The notes: a model not told the origin generated them from the letters alone. DNA of 64,000 nt from Anaerolineae bacterium (GCA_022071955.1 JAJVIM010000004.1:372001-436000); one strand, 5' to 3'. Counted from the stretch's first letter, positions 17,040-26,490 are shown. Made by a program: numbers and translations.

Positions 17040-19178
17040 TGGATAGCCGGCGGCTTCCCAGGCCAGCGTGCCGCCTTGCAGGTTGACCACCTGCTCAAAC
17101 CCCATGTCTTTTAAAATGATACCCGCCAGGCGACTGCGCCGGCCAATCCGGCAGATCAGCACAATGGTTTGGTTGTGGGGCAGCTCTTTGCCCCGATTCG
17201 GGATGTGCCGCATGGGGATAAGCTGCGCCCGCGGTACGTGCCCCTGCTGATACTCGCGCGGCTCACGGACATCTACCAGCAGGATGTCTTTGCCGTTCAG
17301 AGTCAGCCGCTCTTTCAATTCCGAGGGCCGCCACGAGGGAATATCGTAACTGGGCAGGCTGACGGCGTCGGGGATTTTTGAGCCGTAACTCCATTTGGGC
17401 AACGCCTGACACTCGGCAAAAATGCGCTCCTGGCATTCGTAAATGCAGACCGATGGTTCCAGCACCTTGTGAAAAATGTAAGAAATCGATTGGCCGCGAT
17501 CCAGAAAATGATCAGCCCCCAGCAGTCGGTCAAAGTTGATCATGTGCATCTGATCTTTCACCGCCCGGCGCACACCATCGATGTAAACATCGCCGCCGCG
17601 CTGGCGGTACAGCCGCACCACCGATTCCAGCATGTGGATGCCGCTGATGTCGCAGTGATCAACCAGGTGCAAGCGCAGCAGTAAAAATCGCTGACCGGGG
17701 TGCTGGTCGGCGTTGGTGCGGATGATGTTTTCTACGTGCTGGGTGGCCCCAAAATAGAGCGACCCGCTCACCGAAATAACCGCCAACTGCGGGCAAACCG
17801 GTCGCTGGTCAACTTCAACAAAATGGGCAAAACTGTCGTCGGGGACCACGGGATGGACCTGCGGGGTTGAGGTGCGGACCATAAAACGGACGATCGACAC
17901 GATGATGCCGCTCAGCACGGCAAATTGCAGCGGTAAAATCAGCGCCGCCAGCATGGTGGCAATCATAATCAGCGTGTCGCCGCGTGAAGCGTGCCAGATG
18001 CGCGCCATCTCGCGGCGGTCGATCATGCCGTAGGCGGCCACAATCAGCACGCCGGCCAACGCCGCCCGGGGAATGAGCGCCGCGTACGACGACACCGTGA
18101 GCAGCGCCAGCAGCACAAACAGGCCGGCAAACACGTTGGCAATGCTGGTGCGCGCGCCGGCGGTGTAATTGACCCCGGAACGGGTAAACGAGCCGGCGCA
18201 GGTGTAGCCGGAAAAGAATCCGGCGGCAATGTTGGCCAGCCCCTGCCCCACAAATTCCTGGTTGCTGTCCAATCGCTGGCCGCTTTGAATAGCGATAACC
18301 CGCGCAATCGAGGTCGCCTCTACCAGCCCAATCGCCGCCACGGCCAGTGAGCCGGCAAAGAGTTTTTGAATCAGGTCGACATCGGTGATGGGCGGGATGA
18401 TGAGCGGCGGCAGGCCGCGGGGTAATTCGCCCAAAATGATCACGCCGCGGCTGTCAAGGCTGAACACGGCCACCAGCAGCGTGGTTACAATCATGGCCAG
18501 CAGCGGGCCGGGCAAATTGCGGTTAACGCGTCGCACCCCAACAATGATGCCAATGGTGATCAACCCCAGCCCCAAACTCAGCCAGTGGGTTTGGCCAATG
18601 CCGACTGCAATCGCCGCCAGCGTGGTGGTGAAATAGGGCGAGCGCGGCACCGGAATGCGCAGCAAATGCTGCAACTGGTTCACAAAAATCAACATGCCCG
18701 CGCCGGCGGTCAGCCCAATAATCACCGAGTCCGACACAAAGTTAACCAGCACACCCAGCTTGGCCAGCCCCATCACCAGCCGGATCACGCCGACAATGAT
18801 GGCCATCAGTGCCGCGGCCAGCAGGTATTCCGGGGTGTTGGGGGCGGCAATGGTTATCAGGGTAGATAGCACCAGCAGCGAGGTGGTGTTGGTGGGACCG
18901 GTATTCAAATGAATGGAGGAACCCCACAGCGCGCCGGCAATCGAGGCGATGATGGCCGTGTACAGGCCGGTTTGCGGCGGCAAATCTGAAAGCAGGGCAA
19001 AGGCGATGGCCTGCGGCAGGGTGACAATAGCCACTGTCAACCCGGCCAGCAAATCGGGGCGGAAATCCTGGCGGGAATATCCCCGTAAAATTTGCGCCGG
19101 CCGGGTGAGAAACGAAATTATATCTTGAGACCAGTGTTGAACCGGTGCGATGACAACGGCTTTATTAACGCCTAACAT
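17025..19178 (-). CDS. SulP anion transporter with STAS and C-terminal rhodanese domains
   Basis: A 717-residue fusion. Residues about 35-430 are the SulP membrane domain (segments VAIVTLPQAIAFALLS and TGPTNTTSLLVL are signature regions), which moves sulfate, bicarbonate or related anions. About 445-560 is a STAS domain, followed by a Cys-containing stretch (YECQERIFAEC near 575) and then a rhodanese domain (about 615-715) with DVREPREYQQGHVP and active Cys in ICRIGRRS. STAS is common in SulP; a rhodanese on the same chain suggests handling of sulfane sulfur near the transporter. Starts 14 bases after torD. Confidence 0.93.
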   Translation of the reverse strand: MLGVNKAVVIAPVQHWSQDIISFLTRPAQILRGYSRQDFRPDLLAGLTVAIVTLPQAIAFALLSDLPPQTGLYTAIIASIAGALWGSSIHLNTGPTNTTSLLVLSTLITIAAPNTPEYLLAAALMAIIVGVIRLVMGLAKLGVLVNFVSDSVIIGLTAGAGMLIFVNQLQHLLRIPVPRSPYFTTTLAAIAVGIGQTHWLSLGLGLITIGIIVGVRRVNRNLPGPLLAMIVTTLLVAVFSLDSRGVIILGELPRGLPPLIIPPITDVDLIQKLFAGSLAVAAIGLVEATSIARVIAIQSGQRLDSNQEFVGQGLANIAAGFFSGYTCAGSFTRSGVNYTAGARTSIANVFAGLFVLLALLTVSSYAALIPRAALAGVLIVAAYGMIDRREMARIWHASRGDTLIMIATMLAALILPLQFAVLSGIIVSIVRFMVRTSTPQVHPVVPDDSFAHFVEVDQRPVCPQLAVISVSGSLYFGATQHVENIIRTNADQHPGQRFLLLRLHLVDHCDISGIHMLESVVRLYRQRGGDVYIDGVRRAVKDQMHMINFDRLLGADHFLDRGQSISYIFHKVLEPSVCIYECQERIFAECQALPKWSYGSKIPDAVSLPSYDIPSWRPSELKERLTLNGKDILLVDVREPREYQQGHVPRAQLIPMRHIPNRGKELPHNQTIVLICRIGRRSRLAGIILKDMGFEQVVNLQGGTLAWEAAGYPLAVE

Positions 19179-19192
19179 GGTTGTTGCTCAGG

Positions 19193-20182
19193 CTAAAATT
19201 GCCAGAGTGCTTGCTCCTGGGCCAGGGTTTGTTCAAGGGTTTGCAGATGTTGCTGGCCTGTTTGTAATCTCGATTGCCACGCGCCGGCGTAACCGCGCCA
19301 CGCCGGAAAGTCGGTGGCCCAGGCCGTGTAGGTGCTGGCCGCGTGGTCAAACAAGTGGGTTAGCTCGGCCAACAGGGCCGGCACCAGCTCAAATTCCCCC
19401 GCCTGCCGAAACAAGGTTTCCAGCATGTGGCGGCGGTCGCCCATAGAGGCCGGTAGCCCCAAACTTTGGGCCACCCGGGCAATGTCCTCACGGGTGAGGT
19501 ACAGGCCCACCTGGCTGGGCGGCAGCAGGTGGCTAACCACATCGCGCAGGCGCAGTTCCGGCTCCGCCGGCTCCGGCGAGTCAGCCCGGCCCGGCGAAAA
19601 TTCATCGGGGCCGCTGCCGCGATAAACCGGCGGCGGAGGCAGCACCGGGAACGGATTTCCGCTGAGCGACGGGACATCGGCCAGGGTAGACAGCGTGAGC
19701 TGGAGCGTCAGGCCGGCCAGCGCGGCGTAAAAGGGGGCCGGGGCCAGTCGCTCCAGTGCGCTAACAAAGGCCGGTAGCCACAATGCCACATGTCGCGCCA
19801 GCAGTTGTTCGGCGGCGGGCGGCTGCTGCTCCATAAAATCGGCCAGGGCCAGCAACTCCAGCCCCAGGTGATCGGGCGCGCCGGCGCGGCTGCCGGCCGG
19901 GGGCGTCCAGCCGGCCCGACGGTACAGCGCCACCAGTCGTTCCGTGCCGGGAGCCAGCAGCATGGTTGAAGGGTCGATAAAAATGCTTTCGTAGGGCGGC
20001 AGGTTAAAGCCAAACAGCCGCTGATACTCCACGGCCAGGGCGTCGAGGTCGGCGGCAGTGTGGCCGGGCAAAGTTTCGGCCAATTCGGGCAAAGCGGCAA
20101 TTGTTGCCACATCTGCGGCCCGGACTTCTTTCAGCCAGAAGTGGCCTAAAATGCGAAAAGCAGTTGCAGTTGGATGGGTCAT
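19193..20182 (-). CDS. TorD/DmsD-family molybdoenzyme assembly chaperone
   Basis: A 329-residue all-helical cytoplasmic protein. The central part (residues about 60-210) has the TorD-like features EYQRLFGFNLPPYES-type loop and the E-x-P-x-x-H-like helical core; members bind the immature molybdoenzyme and guide cofactor insertion. It is longer than classic TorD (about 200) because of an extra C-terminal helical region of about 110 residues rich in Gln and Leu. The start overlaps the preceding gene's stop by 4 bases. Gene order makes the oxidoreductase at 21624-24620 its client. Confidence 0.8.
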   Translation of the reverse strand: MTHPTATAFRILGHFWLKEVRAADVATIAALPELAETLPGHTAADLDALAVEYQRLFGFNLPPYESIFIDPSTMLLAPGTERLVALYRRAGWTPPAGSRAGAPDHLGLELLALADFMEQQPPAAEQLLARHVALWLPAFVSALERLAPAPFYAALAGLTLQLTLSTLADVPSLSGNPFPVLPPPPVYRGSGPDEFSPGRADSPEPAEPELRLRDVVSHLLPPSQVGLYLTREDIARVAQSLGLPASMGDRRHMLETLFRQAGEFELVPALLAELTHLFDHAASTYTAWATDFPAWRGYAGAWQSRLQTGQQHLQTLEQTLAQEQALWQF

Positions 20183-21597
20183 AGTTTAGCCAGCGGTCGG
20201 CCTTCGGCGGCCCACTGCAAGTAGCCGCCCAACATTTGAATCACGTTGGTGATGCCTTTGGCTTGCAGCACACTCGCGCCAATCGCCGAGCGGCCATCGG
20301 TGCGGCACTGCACCACTACCGGTTTGTCGGTGGGCACTTCGTTGATGCGGTTGGCCAGCCGGCCCAGCATAATGTGCATAGCGCCGGGGATGTGGCCTTC
20401 GTCCCACTCGCTCTGGCTACGCACATCGAGCAGGGTCACTTCACCCTTTTTGATTCTGTCGGCGATGTCGGCCGGGGTGGTGCGGGAGTATTTTTCAAGG
20501 GCGTCGTCCCACTCGTCCAAAATCGACAGATCAAAATAGCCGCCGCAGTTGTCCAAACCGATGTAAGTGAGATCGCGCATCACCTGTTTGATGTTGTCCG
20601 AGCTGGTGATGACATAAAACGGATTTTCAAAGTCCAGAATCCAGCCGGCCCAGTTGGTAAAACTTTTGTCGTGCGGGATGTTGATGGTGCCGGCAATGTG
20701 ACCCCGCGCGTAGTCGCGCGCCGGCCGGGTGTCGATGATTTTGACCCCGCCCGCCAGCTCGGTTTTGAGCCGGGACAGATCGAGCCGGGGCGGTTGCGGG
20801 ATGCCGCCCAAAATGGGCGGGCCAACTTTGTTGAGCTTTTTCATCATGGCAAAGTAGTAGGGGGGTTCCGGTTGGCCGGCCAGCAGCGTTGTAACAAACT
20901 CGTCCTCGTTGTCTACGGGCAAAGCCCAGTTAAACAGCTTTTCGTAGCCAACGGTGCTGCTCGGCACCGCCCCGAGCGCCTTGCCGCAGGCGCTGCCCGC
21001 GCCGTGCGCCGGCCACACCTGCAAAAAATCCGGCAGTTGCTTAAAGCGCTGGAGCGATTTGAACATCACCCGCGCCCCCGGCTCGGCGGTGCCTTTGATG
21101 CCGGCGGCTTCTTCCAGCAGATCGGGCCGGCCAATATCGCCGACAAAGACGAAGTCGCCGGTAAAAATGCCCATTGGCCGGTTAGCGCCGGCGGTGTCGG
21201 TGATGATAAAGGAGATGTGTTCCGGGGTGTGGCCGGGCGAGTGGAAAATCTCAACCTTGATGTTGCCAATCATAAAGGTGTCGCCATCTTTAACCAACTG
21301 GTACTGCTCGGCCGGGTAGGCTTTTACGTACTCGTATTTCCAGTTGGCGTCGCCTTCGTCCGACAAATACATTTTGGCCCCCACCCGCGCGTTGAGTTCC
21401 CGCGAACCGGAGATGAGATCGGCGTGGATGTGGGTTTCGGTGGTGGCCACAATTTTCATGTCGTTCTCGGCGGCAGCGGCCAGGTAAATATCAATGTCCC
21501 GGCCCGGATCGATGATCAACGCTTCGCCGGTGGCCTGGCAACCGACCATGTACGAGGCGTGCGCAATTTTGTCGTCATAAAAATATTTAAGCAGCAT
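20179..21597 (-). CDS. Persulfide dioxygenase-like metallo-beta-lactamase protein fused to two rhodanese domains
   Basis: A 472-residue cytoplasmic protein. The N-terminal metallo-beta-lactamase domain (1-250) has the metal ligands of the ETHE1/glyoxalase II type: TETHIHADLISG, HSPGHTPEH and FTGDFVFVGDIGRPDL; ETHE1 enzymes oxidise glutathione persulfide to sulfite. Rhodanese domain 1 (about 265-365) has TSSDN where the catalytic Cys should be and is probably inactive. Domain 2 (about 375-470) keeps the Cys in VQCRTDGRS. GGAGG precedes ATG by 7 bases. A tandem inactive/active pair is known in similar fusions and may position the persulfide donor. Confidence 0.93.
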   Translation of the reverse strand: MLLKYFYDDKIAHASYMVGCQATGEALIIDPGRDIDIYLAAAAENDMKIVATTETHIHADLISGSRELNARVGAKMYLSDEGDANWKYEYVKAYPAEQYQLVKDGDTFMIGNIKVEIFHSPGHTPEHISFIITDTAGANRPMGIFTGDFVFVGDIGRPDLLEEAAGIKGTAEPGARVMFKSLQRFKQLPDFLQVWPAHGAGSACGKALGAVPSSTVGYEKLFNWALPVDNEDEFVTTLLAGQPEPPYYFAMMKKLNKVGPPILGGIPQPPRLDLSRLKTELAGGVKIIDTRPARDYARGHIAGTINIPHDKSFTNWAGWILDFENPFYVITSSDNIKQVMRDLTYIGLDNCGGYFDLSILDEWDDALEKYSRTTPADIADRIKKGEVTLLDVRSQSEWDEGHIPGAMHIMLGRLANRINEVPTDKPVVVQCRTDGRSAIGASVLQAKGITNVIQMLGGYLQWAAEGRPLAKL

Positions 21598-21623
21598 AAA
21601 TCAACCTCCTGCTGAAAACTTAA

Positions 21624-24620
21624 CTATTTGGCCGGCTCGGTTTCCCGCCGCGTTTCTTTGCTGTCTGTTCCATTTTCGCCAATGTAAAACGTACTGATGT
21701 GCGGCTTGAGCGGTCGTTTGAGCCACAGCGGACGGCGCAGGCCGTCAGGTCCGGGGGCGGGCCGCGCCATTGCGACCCACTCCCGGTAAACCTGCATCGA
21801 TTTATTGGTGTCCACGCGGATGTCGCCGTGGCGGTCGGTGGGGCCGGCTTTGGTCACATTGACCGCTTTTTGGTGCCAGCAGTGCATGCCGCTGATGGGG
21901 TCCGGGTGGACAGCGTGAGTAATATTCTGGTGCACGCCGACATCTTCCCACCAGATGCGGCTGGTGTCGGGGTCGGCGGATTGGTACGGGCGCGCGCCGT
22001 GAATCTGGGTGATGGCGAACTCGCCGCCGGCGGTTTCATCGAGCTTGACCAGCGCCGAGGCCAGTTGGTTGACGCCGGCGTTTTCCTGCAAGCGCCAGCG
22101 CCCCAGGTGGTGGCTCATGGCGATGACGCCCGGTTTGATGCCTTCTGTGACCCAGACTTTGGCCACAAAATAGCCAATTTCGGTTTCAACTTTGATCAGC
22201 TCGTTGCTTTTTACGCCGAGCCGGTTGGCGTCTTCGGTGTGCATCCAGACCGGGTTGCGGTGGCTGATTTCGTATAGCCACTTGGCGTTGGCCGAACGAG
22301 TGTGGATCAGCGTGGGCAGGCGGAAGGTGGGCAGCAGCAGCATCGCCCCGCTGCCGCGGTCAATTTTATCGGGGTGGACGTGGCTTTTAATGTAGTGCGG
22401 AATGGTGTACTCAATTTCGGGCCAACCCCAATCCGGCAGCAGCGGCTGGAAGAACTCCAGCTTGCGGCTGAGCGTGCCAAAGCCAACTTTCGGCTGGCCG
22501 TCTACCATCACCCCGACCACGCTGCCGTCTTTTAAAATCCGGTTTTCGGCATCGACGTTGTAGCCGGCGGGTAATTGGCCCGCCGTTGCGCCGGGCAGCG
22601 GCTTTTCGTACGGGGCGTAATTTTCGCGGGTTACTTCAAACGCGCCGTATTTGCGCATGTATTCCAGCGGAGTCAGCCCCTCTTTGGCGGCGGCTTCCGG
22701 CAGGCCCGGCACGCTGTTTTCAAAAATCCAGCGATAGTACTCATCCACGGTGATGCACTCGCCGGGGCGATAGGGGCTTTCAAAGTGCTGGCGAATACCC
22801 AGCGAGCCGTCGGGGTCGATGCGCCAACTCAGTTGCAACCAAAACTCGTCTTCTTCCCACACTTCGCCGGGGTTGGCTTCGTAGGTGAATTTTACTTTTT
22901 GGCCCAGCTTTTCCAGCGCCACCCGGCGCACCGGCTGCCGAAAGGCAATCCACTGGCCGGCGTGCGTTTCCTGGCTCATCAAATCGTGCCGCTCGCCGGA
23001 GTGGCCCATCGGCAGCACGTAATCGGCGTACCATGCCGACTCATTCCATGTGGGTGTTAGCGCAATGTGCTGGCCAATCAAGCTTTCGTCGCGCAGCGCC
23101 TTCATCCACATAAAGCCATCGGGATTGATCCACAGCGGGTTGTAAACGCGGGTAAAATAGACATCCAGCTTGCCGCGACCCTCCAGCAAAAAGTGGGGCA
23201 GCAGAAAACTCAGCTCAAAGTGAGCCAGCGGCCATTCGTTGGGCAGCAGCAGCTCGTTCCATTTTTTCTGGGGCGGCGGCACATCAAATGGTTTGGGCAC
23301 AAATTTGTTCCAACTGTTGGCGCTGGTGCCGCCGGGCGTGCCCACCGAGCCGGTCAGCACGTTCAAAAAGAAGAGCGTGCGGGCCACCTGCCAGCCGCCC
23401 AGATTGCCGCTGGCCGCGCTGCGCCACACGTGCGTGGCCAATCGGCCCTGGCAGTTGGCCACCTCTTTGGCCGCGGCGATAATCCGCTCGGCAGCGACGC
23501 CGCTTTCGTGTTCGGCAAACTCCGGCGAAAACTCGGCGTACTGCTCTTTCAGCAGCCGGTCAAAATTTTCAAAAGTGACATCCCACTCCGGCCGCAGCGC
23601 CTTGAGCGACGTTTCCCAGTTGACCCAGCGGCGCACGTATGCTTTATCGTACAGATTATTTTGGATGAGATAGTTGGCAATGGCCAGCAGCACCGCCGCC
23701 TCCGAGCCGGGCCAGGTGGGCAGCCAGTTGTGGGCGTGGCTGGCGGTGTTGCTCAGGCGCGGGTCGAGCACGATGAGTTTGGCCCCGGCGCTTTTGCCTT
23801 CGATGATGCGCTGGGCGTGGGGGTTAAAATAATGGCCGGTTTCAAGGTGGCTGCTCACCAGCAAAATCACCCGGGCGTGCGCGTAATCCGGCGAAGGGCG
23901 GTCGAAGCCGGCCCACAGGTAATAGCCGGTGCGCGCCCCCGCCGAGCAGATGTTGGTGTGGCTGTTGTGGCCGTCCACACCCCAGCCCTGAATCACGCGG
24001 TCCATGTAGCCGTCGTGGCCGGGCCGGCCCACGTGGTACATAATTTCATTGTGGCGGTCCTCTTGAATGGCTTTGCGCATACGGGCGGAGATGTCGTCCA
24101 GCACTTCATCCCAGGTGACGCGCTTCCACTGGCCTTCGCCGCGTTTGCCCACCCGTTTCAGCGGGTAGAGGATGCGTTCGGGGTCGTAAATCTGGTTTTT
24201 GGTGGCCGGCCCTTTGGCGCAGTTGCGGCCGCGGCTGCCGGGATGTTTGGGGTTGCCCTCAAATTTCTGGATTTCGAGCGTTTCTTTGTCGATGTAGGCC
24301 AGCAGGCCGCAGGCGCTTTCGCAGTTAAAGCAAACGGTGGGCACCAGCATGTAGTGGCGAGCCACTTTTTTGGGCCACGCCTTTGAATCGTACTCCACCC
24401 AGTCGTCCCATTTTTCAACCGGCGGAAAATTGGTCAGCCCCTCAGTGGTGGCCGGTTCGATGGCCGGGCTGCCGTTGTGGCTGGCGGCGGTGATCGGAAT
24501 AAATTGCTCGGCCAGTGGGGCGGATTTCGGCGCGCTGACTCCGGCGGTGGCAAAGGCCGGCTGCTGGGTCGATGTTAATTTGGCAACGGAATTGAGGAAA
24601 CTTTGTAGTTTATTTTTCAT
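21624..24620 (-). CDS. Molybdopterin oxidoreductase catalytic subunit, CISM (PsrA/SoeA/TtrA-like) family
   Basis: A 998-residue DMSO-reductase-family subunit. Seen: FeS motif CFNCESAC then GRNCAKG (residues about 95-135), domain-I Mo-cofactor region with SAGARTG preceded by a candidate Mo-ligand Cys near 240, SVGTPGG-type loop near 425, and the late domain IV (residues 810 onward) with NRLGVKSNELI. No twin-Arg signal is present, so it should face the cytoplasm, as in sulfite dehydrogenase SoeA and unlike PsrA or PhsA. It pairs with the FeS-NrfD protein and the TorD chaperone. Sulfite, polysulfide, thiosulfate and tetrathionate all remain possible substrates. Confidence 0.92.
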   Translation of the reverse strand: MKNKLQSFLNSVAKLTSTQQPAFATAGVSAPKSAPLAEQFIPITAASHNGSPAIEPATTEGLTNFPPVEKWDDWVEYDSKAWPKKVARHYMLVPTVCFNCESACGLLAYIDKETLEIQKFEGNPKHPGSRGRNCAKGPATKNQIYDPERILYPLKRVGKRGEGQWKRVTWDEVLDDISARMRKAIQEDRHNEIMYHVGRPGHDGYMDRVIQGWGVDGHNSHTNICSAGARTGYYLWAGFDRPSPDYAHARVILLVSSHLETGHYFNPHAQRIIEGKSAGAKLIVLDPRLSNTASHAHNWLPTWPGSEAAVLLAIANYLIQNNLYDKAYVRRWVNWETSLKALRPEWDVTFENFDRLLKEQYAEFSPEFAEHESGVAAERIIAAAKEVANCQGRLATHVWRSAASGNLGGWQVARTLFFLNVLTGSVGTPGGTSANSWNKFVPKPFDVPPPQKKWNELLLPNEWPLAHFELSFLLPHFLLEGRGKLDVYFTRVYNPLWINPDGFMWMKALRDESLIGQHIALTPTWNESAWYADYVLPMGHSGERHDLMSQETHAGQWIAFRQPVRRVALEKLGQKVKFTYEANPGEVWEEDEFWLQLSWRIDPDGSLGIRQHFESPYRPGECITVDEYYRWIFENSVPGLPEAAAKEGLTPLEYMRKYGAFEVTRENYAPYEKPLPGATAGQLPAGYNVDAENRILKDGSVVGVMVDGQPKVGFGTLSRKLEFFQPLLPDWGWPEIEYTIPHYIKSHVHPDKIDRGSGAMLLLPTFRLPTLIHTRSANAKWLYEISHRNPVWMHTEDANRLGVKSNELIKVETEIGYFVAKVWVTEGIKPGVIAMSHHLGRWRLQENAGVNQLASALVKLDETAGGEFAITQIHGARPYQSADPDTSRIWWEDVGVHQNITHAVHPDPISGMHCWHQKAVNVTKAGPTDRHGDIRVDTNKSMQVYREWVAMARPAPGPDGLRRPLWLKRPLKPHISTFYIGENGTDSKETRRETEPAK

Positions 24621-24643
24621 TATGTGTTCTCCGTGAAAACCAG

Positions 24644-24710
24644 GGGTTAGGAGTTGGGAATTAGGAGTTAGGATTTTCCTAATTCCTGTTCGCTAATTCC
24701 TAATTCCTGT
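24644..24710. repeat. TTAGGAGTTAGG-type repeat between the NrfD fusion and oxidoreductase genes
   Basis: Left units GGGTTAGGAGTTGGGAATTA and right units CCTAATTCCTGTTCGCTAAT make a loose inverted repeat; relative of 9762-9858. Lies inside the gap of an operon. Confidence 0.75.
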
Positions 24711-24711
24711 G

Positions 24712-26394
24712 TTACGAATTTGGAACCTCCTGTGGGGCCATCACAAAGGCGTGCTCAAACAGGTACAGCCCGGCGATGGTCGCCACGGCGGCAATGGCAG
24801 CCAGTCCAAACAACATCGTCCCACCGAGCGCGCCCAGCACCAGCAGCGCCAGCGGCGCCACGTGGCCCAGCCCAATCGCGCCCCACCAGAAATGGTTTTT
24901 GTACTTGCCGTGGCTGATTTCGTGGGCGGCGCGGGCGGCAATCTCGCTGGCGTGCGGCATGCCAAACTCGCCGAGCAGGGTCACAAACAGGTCGACCAGC
25001 AGCGACACCCCAAAAATCCAGACCAGTGCGGCGGCCATCGCGCCGGGCAGTTCCACAAACAGGCCCAGCGCCAGCAGTACGCCGGAACCGACCATCAACG
25101 CCTGAATCAGCAGGTGGGCCGGCAGCAGCGTACTTTGCCACAGGTCGCGCCCTTCGGCCTGGCCAAAGAGGAACGCGGTGTACACCGCCGAACCCAGCGC
25201 CAGGAAAAAGCCGATAATCAGCAGCGGCGAGCGCACCGCGCCGGCAAGGGCCGGATCAAGCCAGCCCATAAAAGCCGCACCTTCGAGCAGGAACCACAGC
25301 CCGGCCAGCCCGGAAAAGCTCATTAAAATGAACGCGCCGCGAGCCAGCCAGCTTTTGAGCTGCGGCCGCAGCACAATGGTCAGAAACATCTGCGGCTTTT
25401 CCAGATCGACCACCAGCAGCAGGGTGGTCAGCCCAATGAAGGCCAGCGCCACAAAATTACCCAGCAGCGCCAGCGGCGCGGAAAAATCGACCAGATTGAG
25501 GCCAAAGAAAATGGCCAGCAGGGCAAACACGCCCGCGCCAATACCTTTGGTCACCAGATAGGCCGGCACCGGCCAGTGCCACGGAATTTTGTGTTGGGCA
25601 TTGTAGCCGGTTTGCACCATATGCTCGGCCACGCGCCCCTCGCCAATGTGAATGGGGCGATCGCCGCGATAGCCCACCCCCTGCGTTTGCGGGGTGCGGA
25701 TAGGCGTGCCGGATTTGGCTGTTTTTTCAAAAAGGGTGATCGGCTGGCTGGTGTGGCCGTTGTGATGGTGGCCGTTTTGGTGGACGTTTTGCTCGGAGAT
25801 TTGGTCGGCCCACATAAAATTGGCCTGCGAAGCGGTGGGCGTCAGGGCCACGTCATCGCCATCAATGTAAAAAACGTTGGGCGAGGTACCCTGCTCCGGC
25901 TTGCGCACGCTGACCACTTCTCGGGCCAGTAGCCGGCTGATTTTGCTGGCCGGGTCGTCCAGATCGCCAGCGATGATGGATTGGGTGGGGCAAACCACGG
26001 CGCAGGCCGGCTCAAGCCCGATGTCGGTGCGGTGGGAGCAAAAGTGACATTTGGCCGCGCTGTGCGTGTTGGGGTCGATGTAAATAGCATCGTAGGGGCA
26101 GGCCTGCATGCAGGCTTTGCAGCCGATGCAGACACTGGGGTCAAACTCAACAATGCCGTCGTGGCGCTGGTACATGGCCGTCACCGGGCAGATGCGCACG
26201 CAGGGCGGGTTGGCGCAGTGGTTGCAGCGCGTTACCTGGAACACGCGCCGCGAGTTGGGGAACTCGCCCTTTTCCACGTATTTTACCCAGGTGCGGTACA
26301 CGCCCAGCGGCACATCGTTTTCTGACTTGCAGGCGGTGCTACAGGCGTGGCAGCCAATGCAGGTTTTGTTATTGATAACAAAGCCGTAGTTCAT
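24712..26394 (-). CDS. Fused ferredoxin-like FeS subunit and NrfD/PsrC-type membrane subunit
   Basis: About 560 residues. The N-terminal 190 residues hold 16 cysteines in four sets (CIGCHACSTACK, CNHCANPPCVRICP, CIGCKACMQACP and CHFC with CAVVCP), enough for four [4Fe-4S] clusters, as in PsrB/DmsB. A His/Asn/Gln linker (NGHHHNGH near 218) leads to about eight membrane helices of the NrfD type (residues 270-560). NrfD and FeS subunits are normally separate proteins, so this is a fusion. It should pass electrons between the molybdoenzyme and quinone. I choose ATG at 26394 with GGAGGT 3 bases upstream; an upstream frame to 26481 is encoded by a hairpin. Confidence 0.93.
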   Translation of the reverse strand: MNYGFVINNKTCIGCHACSTACKSENDVPLGVYRTWVKYVEKGEFPNSRRVFQVTRCNHCANPPCVRICPVTAMYQRHDGIVEFDPSVCIGCKACMQACPYDAIYIDPNTHSAAKCHFCSHRTDIGLEPACAVVCPTQSIIAGDLDDPASKISRLLAREVVSVRKPEQGTSPNVFYIDGDDVALTPTASQANFMWADQISEQNVHQNGHHHNGHTSQPITLFEKTAKSGTPIRTPQTQGVGYRGDRPIHIGEGRVAEHMVQTGYNAQHKIPWHWPVPAYLVTKGIGAGVFALLAIFFGLNLVDFSAPLALLGNFVALAFIGLTTLLLVVDLEKPQMFLTIVLRPQLKSWLARGAFILMSFSGLAGLWFLLEGAAFMGWLDPALAGAVRSPLLIIGFFLALGSAVYTAFLFGQAEGRDLWQSTLLPAHLLIQALMVGSGVLLALGLFVELPGAMAAALVWIFGVSLLVDLFVTLLGEFGMPHASEIAARAAHEISHGKYKNHFWWGAIGLGHVAPLALLVLGALGGTMLFGLAAIAAVATIAGLYLFEHAFVMAPQEVPNS

Positions 26395-26440
26395 TTTACC
26401 TCCGTTGGTAGGTTTGATTGCCGTTGGCCCGTCCCCATCG

Positions 26441-26483
26441 CGGTGAGTGCGCCCGGCAGCTTTGCTGCCGGGCGCACTCACCG
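26441..26483. repeat. Perfect 20-bp stem hairpin in the leader of the FeS-NrfD gene
   Basis: CGGTGAGTGCGCCCGGCAGC (26441-26460), TTT loop, exact reverse complement (26464-26483). Without a U-tract on the transcribed strand it is not a regular terminator; its position inside the transcript suggests control of mRNA stability, or a REP-type element. Confidence 0.8.
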
Positions 26484-26490
26484 CTAAAAT

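Noticed and set aside
20236..24386. Frames of 439-459 codons on the plus strand opposite the MBL-rhodanese and molybdoenzyme genes
   Set aside because: Translations are Val/Gly/Arg-rich shadows with no motif; the opposing minus-strand genes carry clear catalytic motifs.
21624..24620. Respiratory nitrate reductase
   Set aside because: NarH, NarJ and NarI-type partners and nitrate-specific motifs are absent; FeS-NrfD and TorD partners suit a CISM sulfur enzyme.
26395..26481. 29-residue N-terminal extension of the FeS-NrfD gene
   Set aside because: Encoded by the 20-bp stem repeat; a strong GGAGGT site precedes the ATG at 26394.
26441..26483. Intrinsic terminator
   Set aside because: There is no U-run after the stem on either strand, and it lies between a promoter and its gene.
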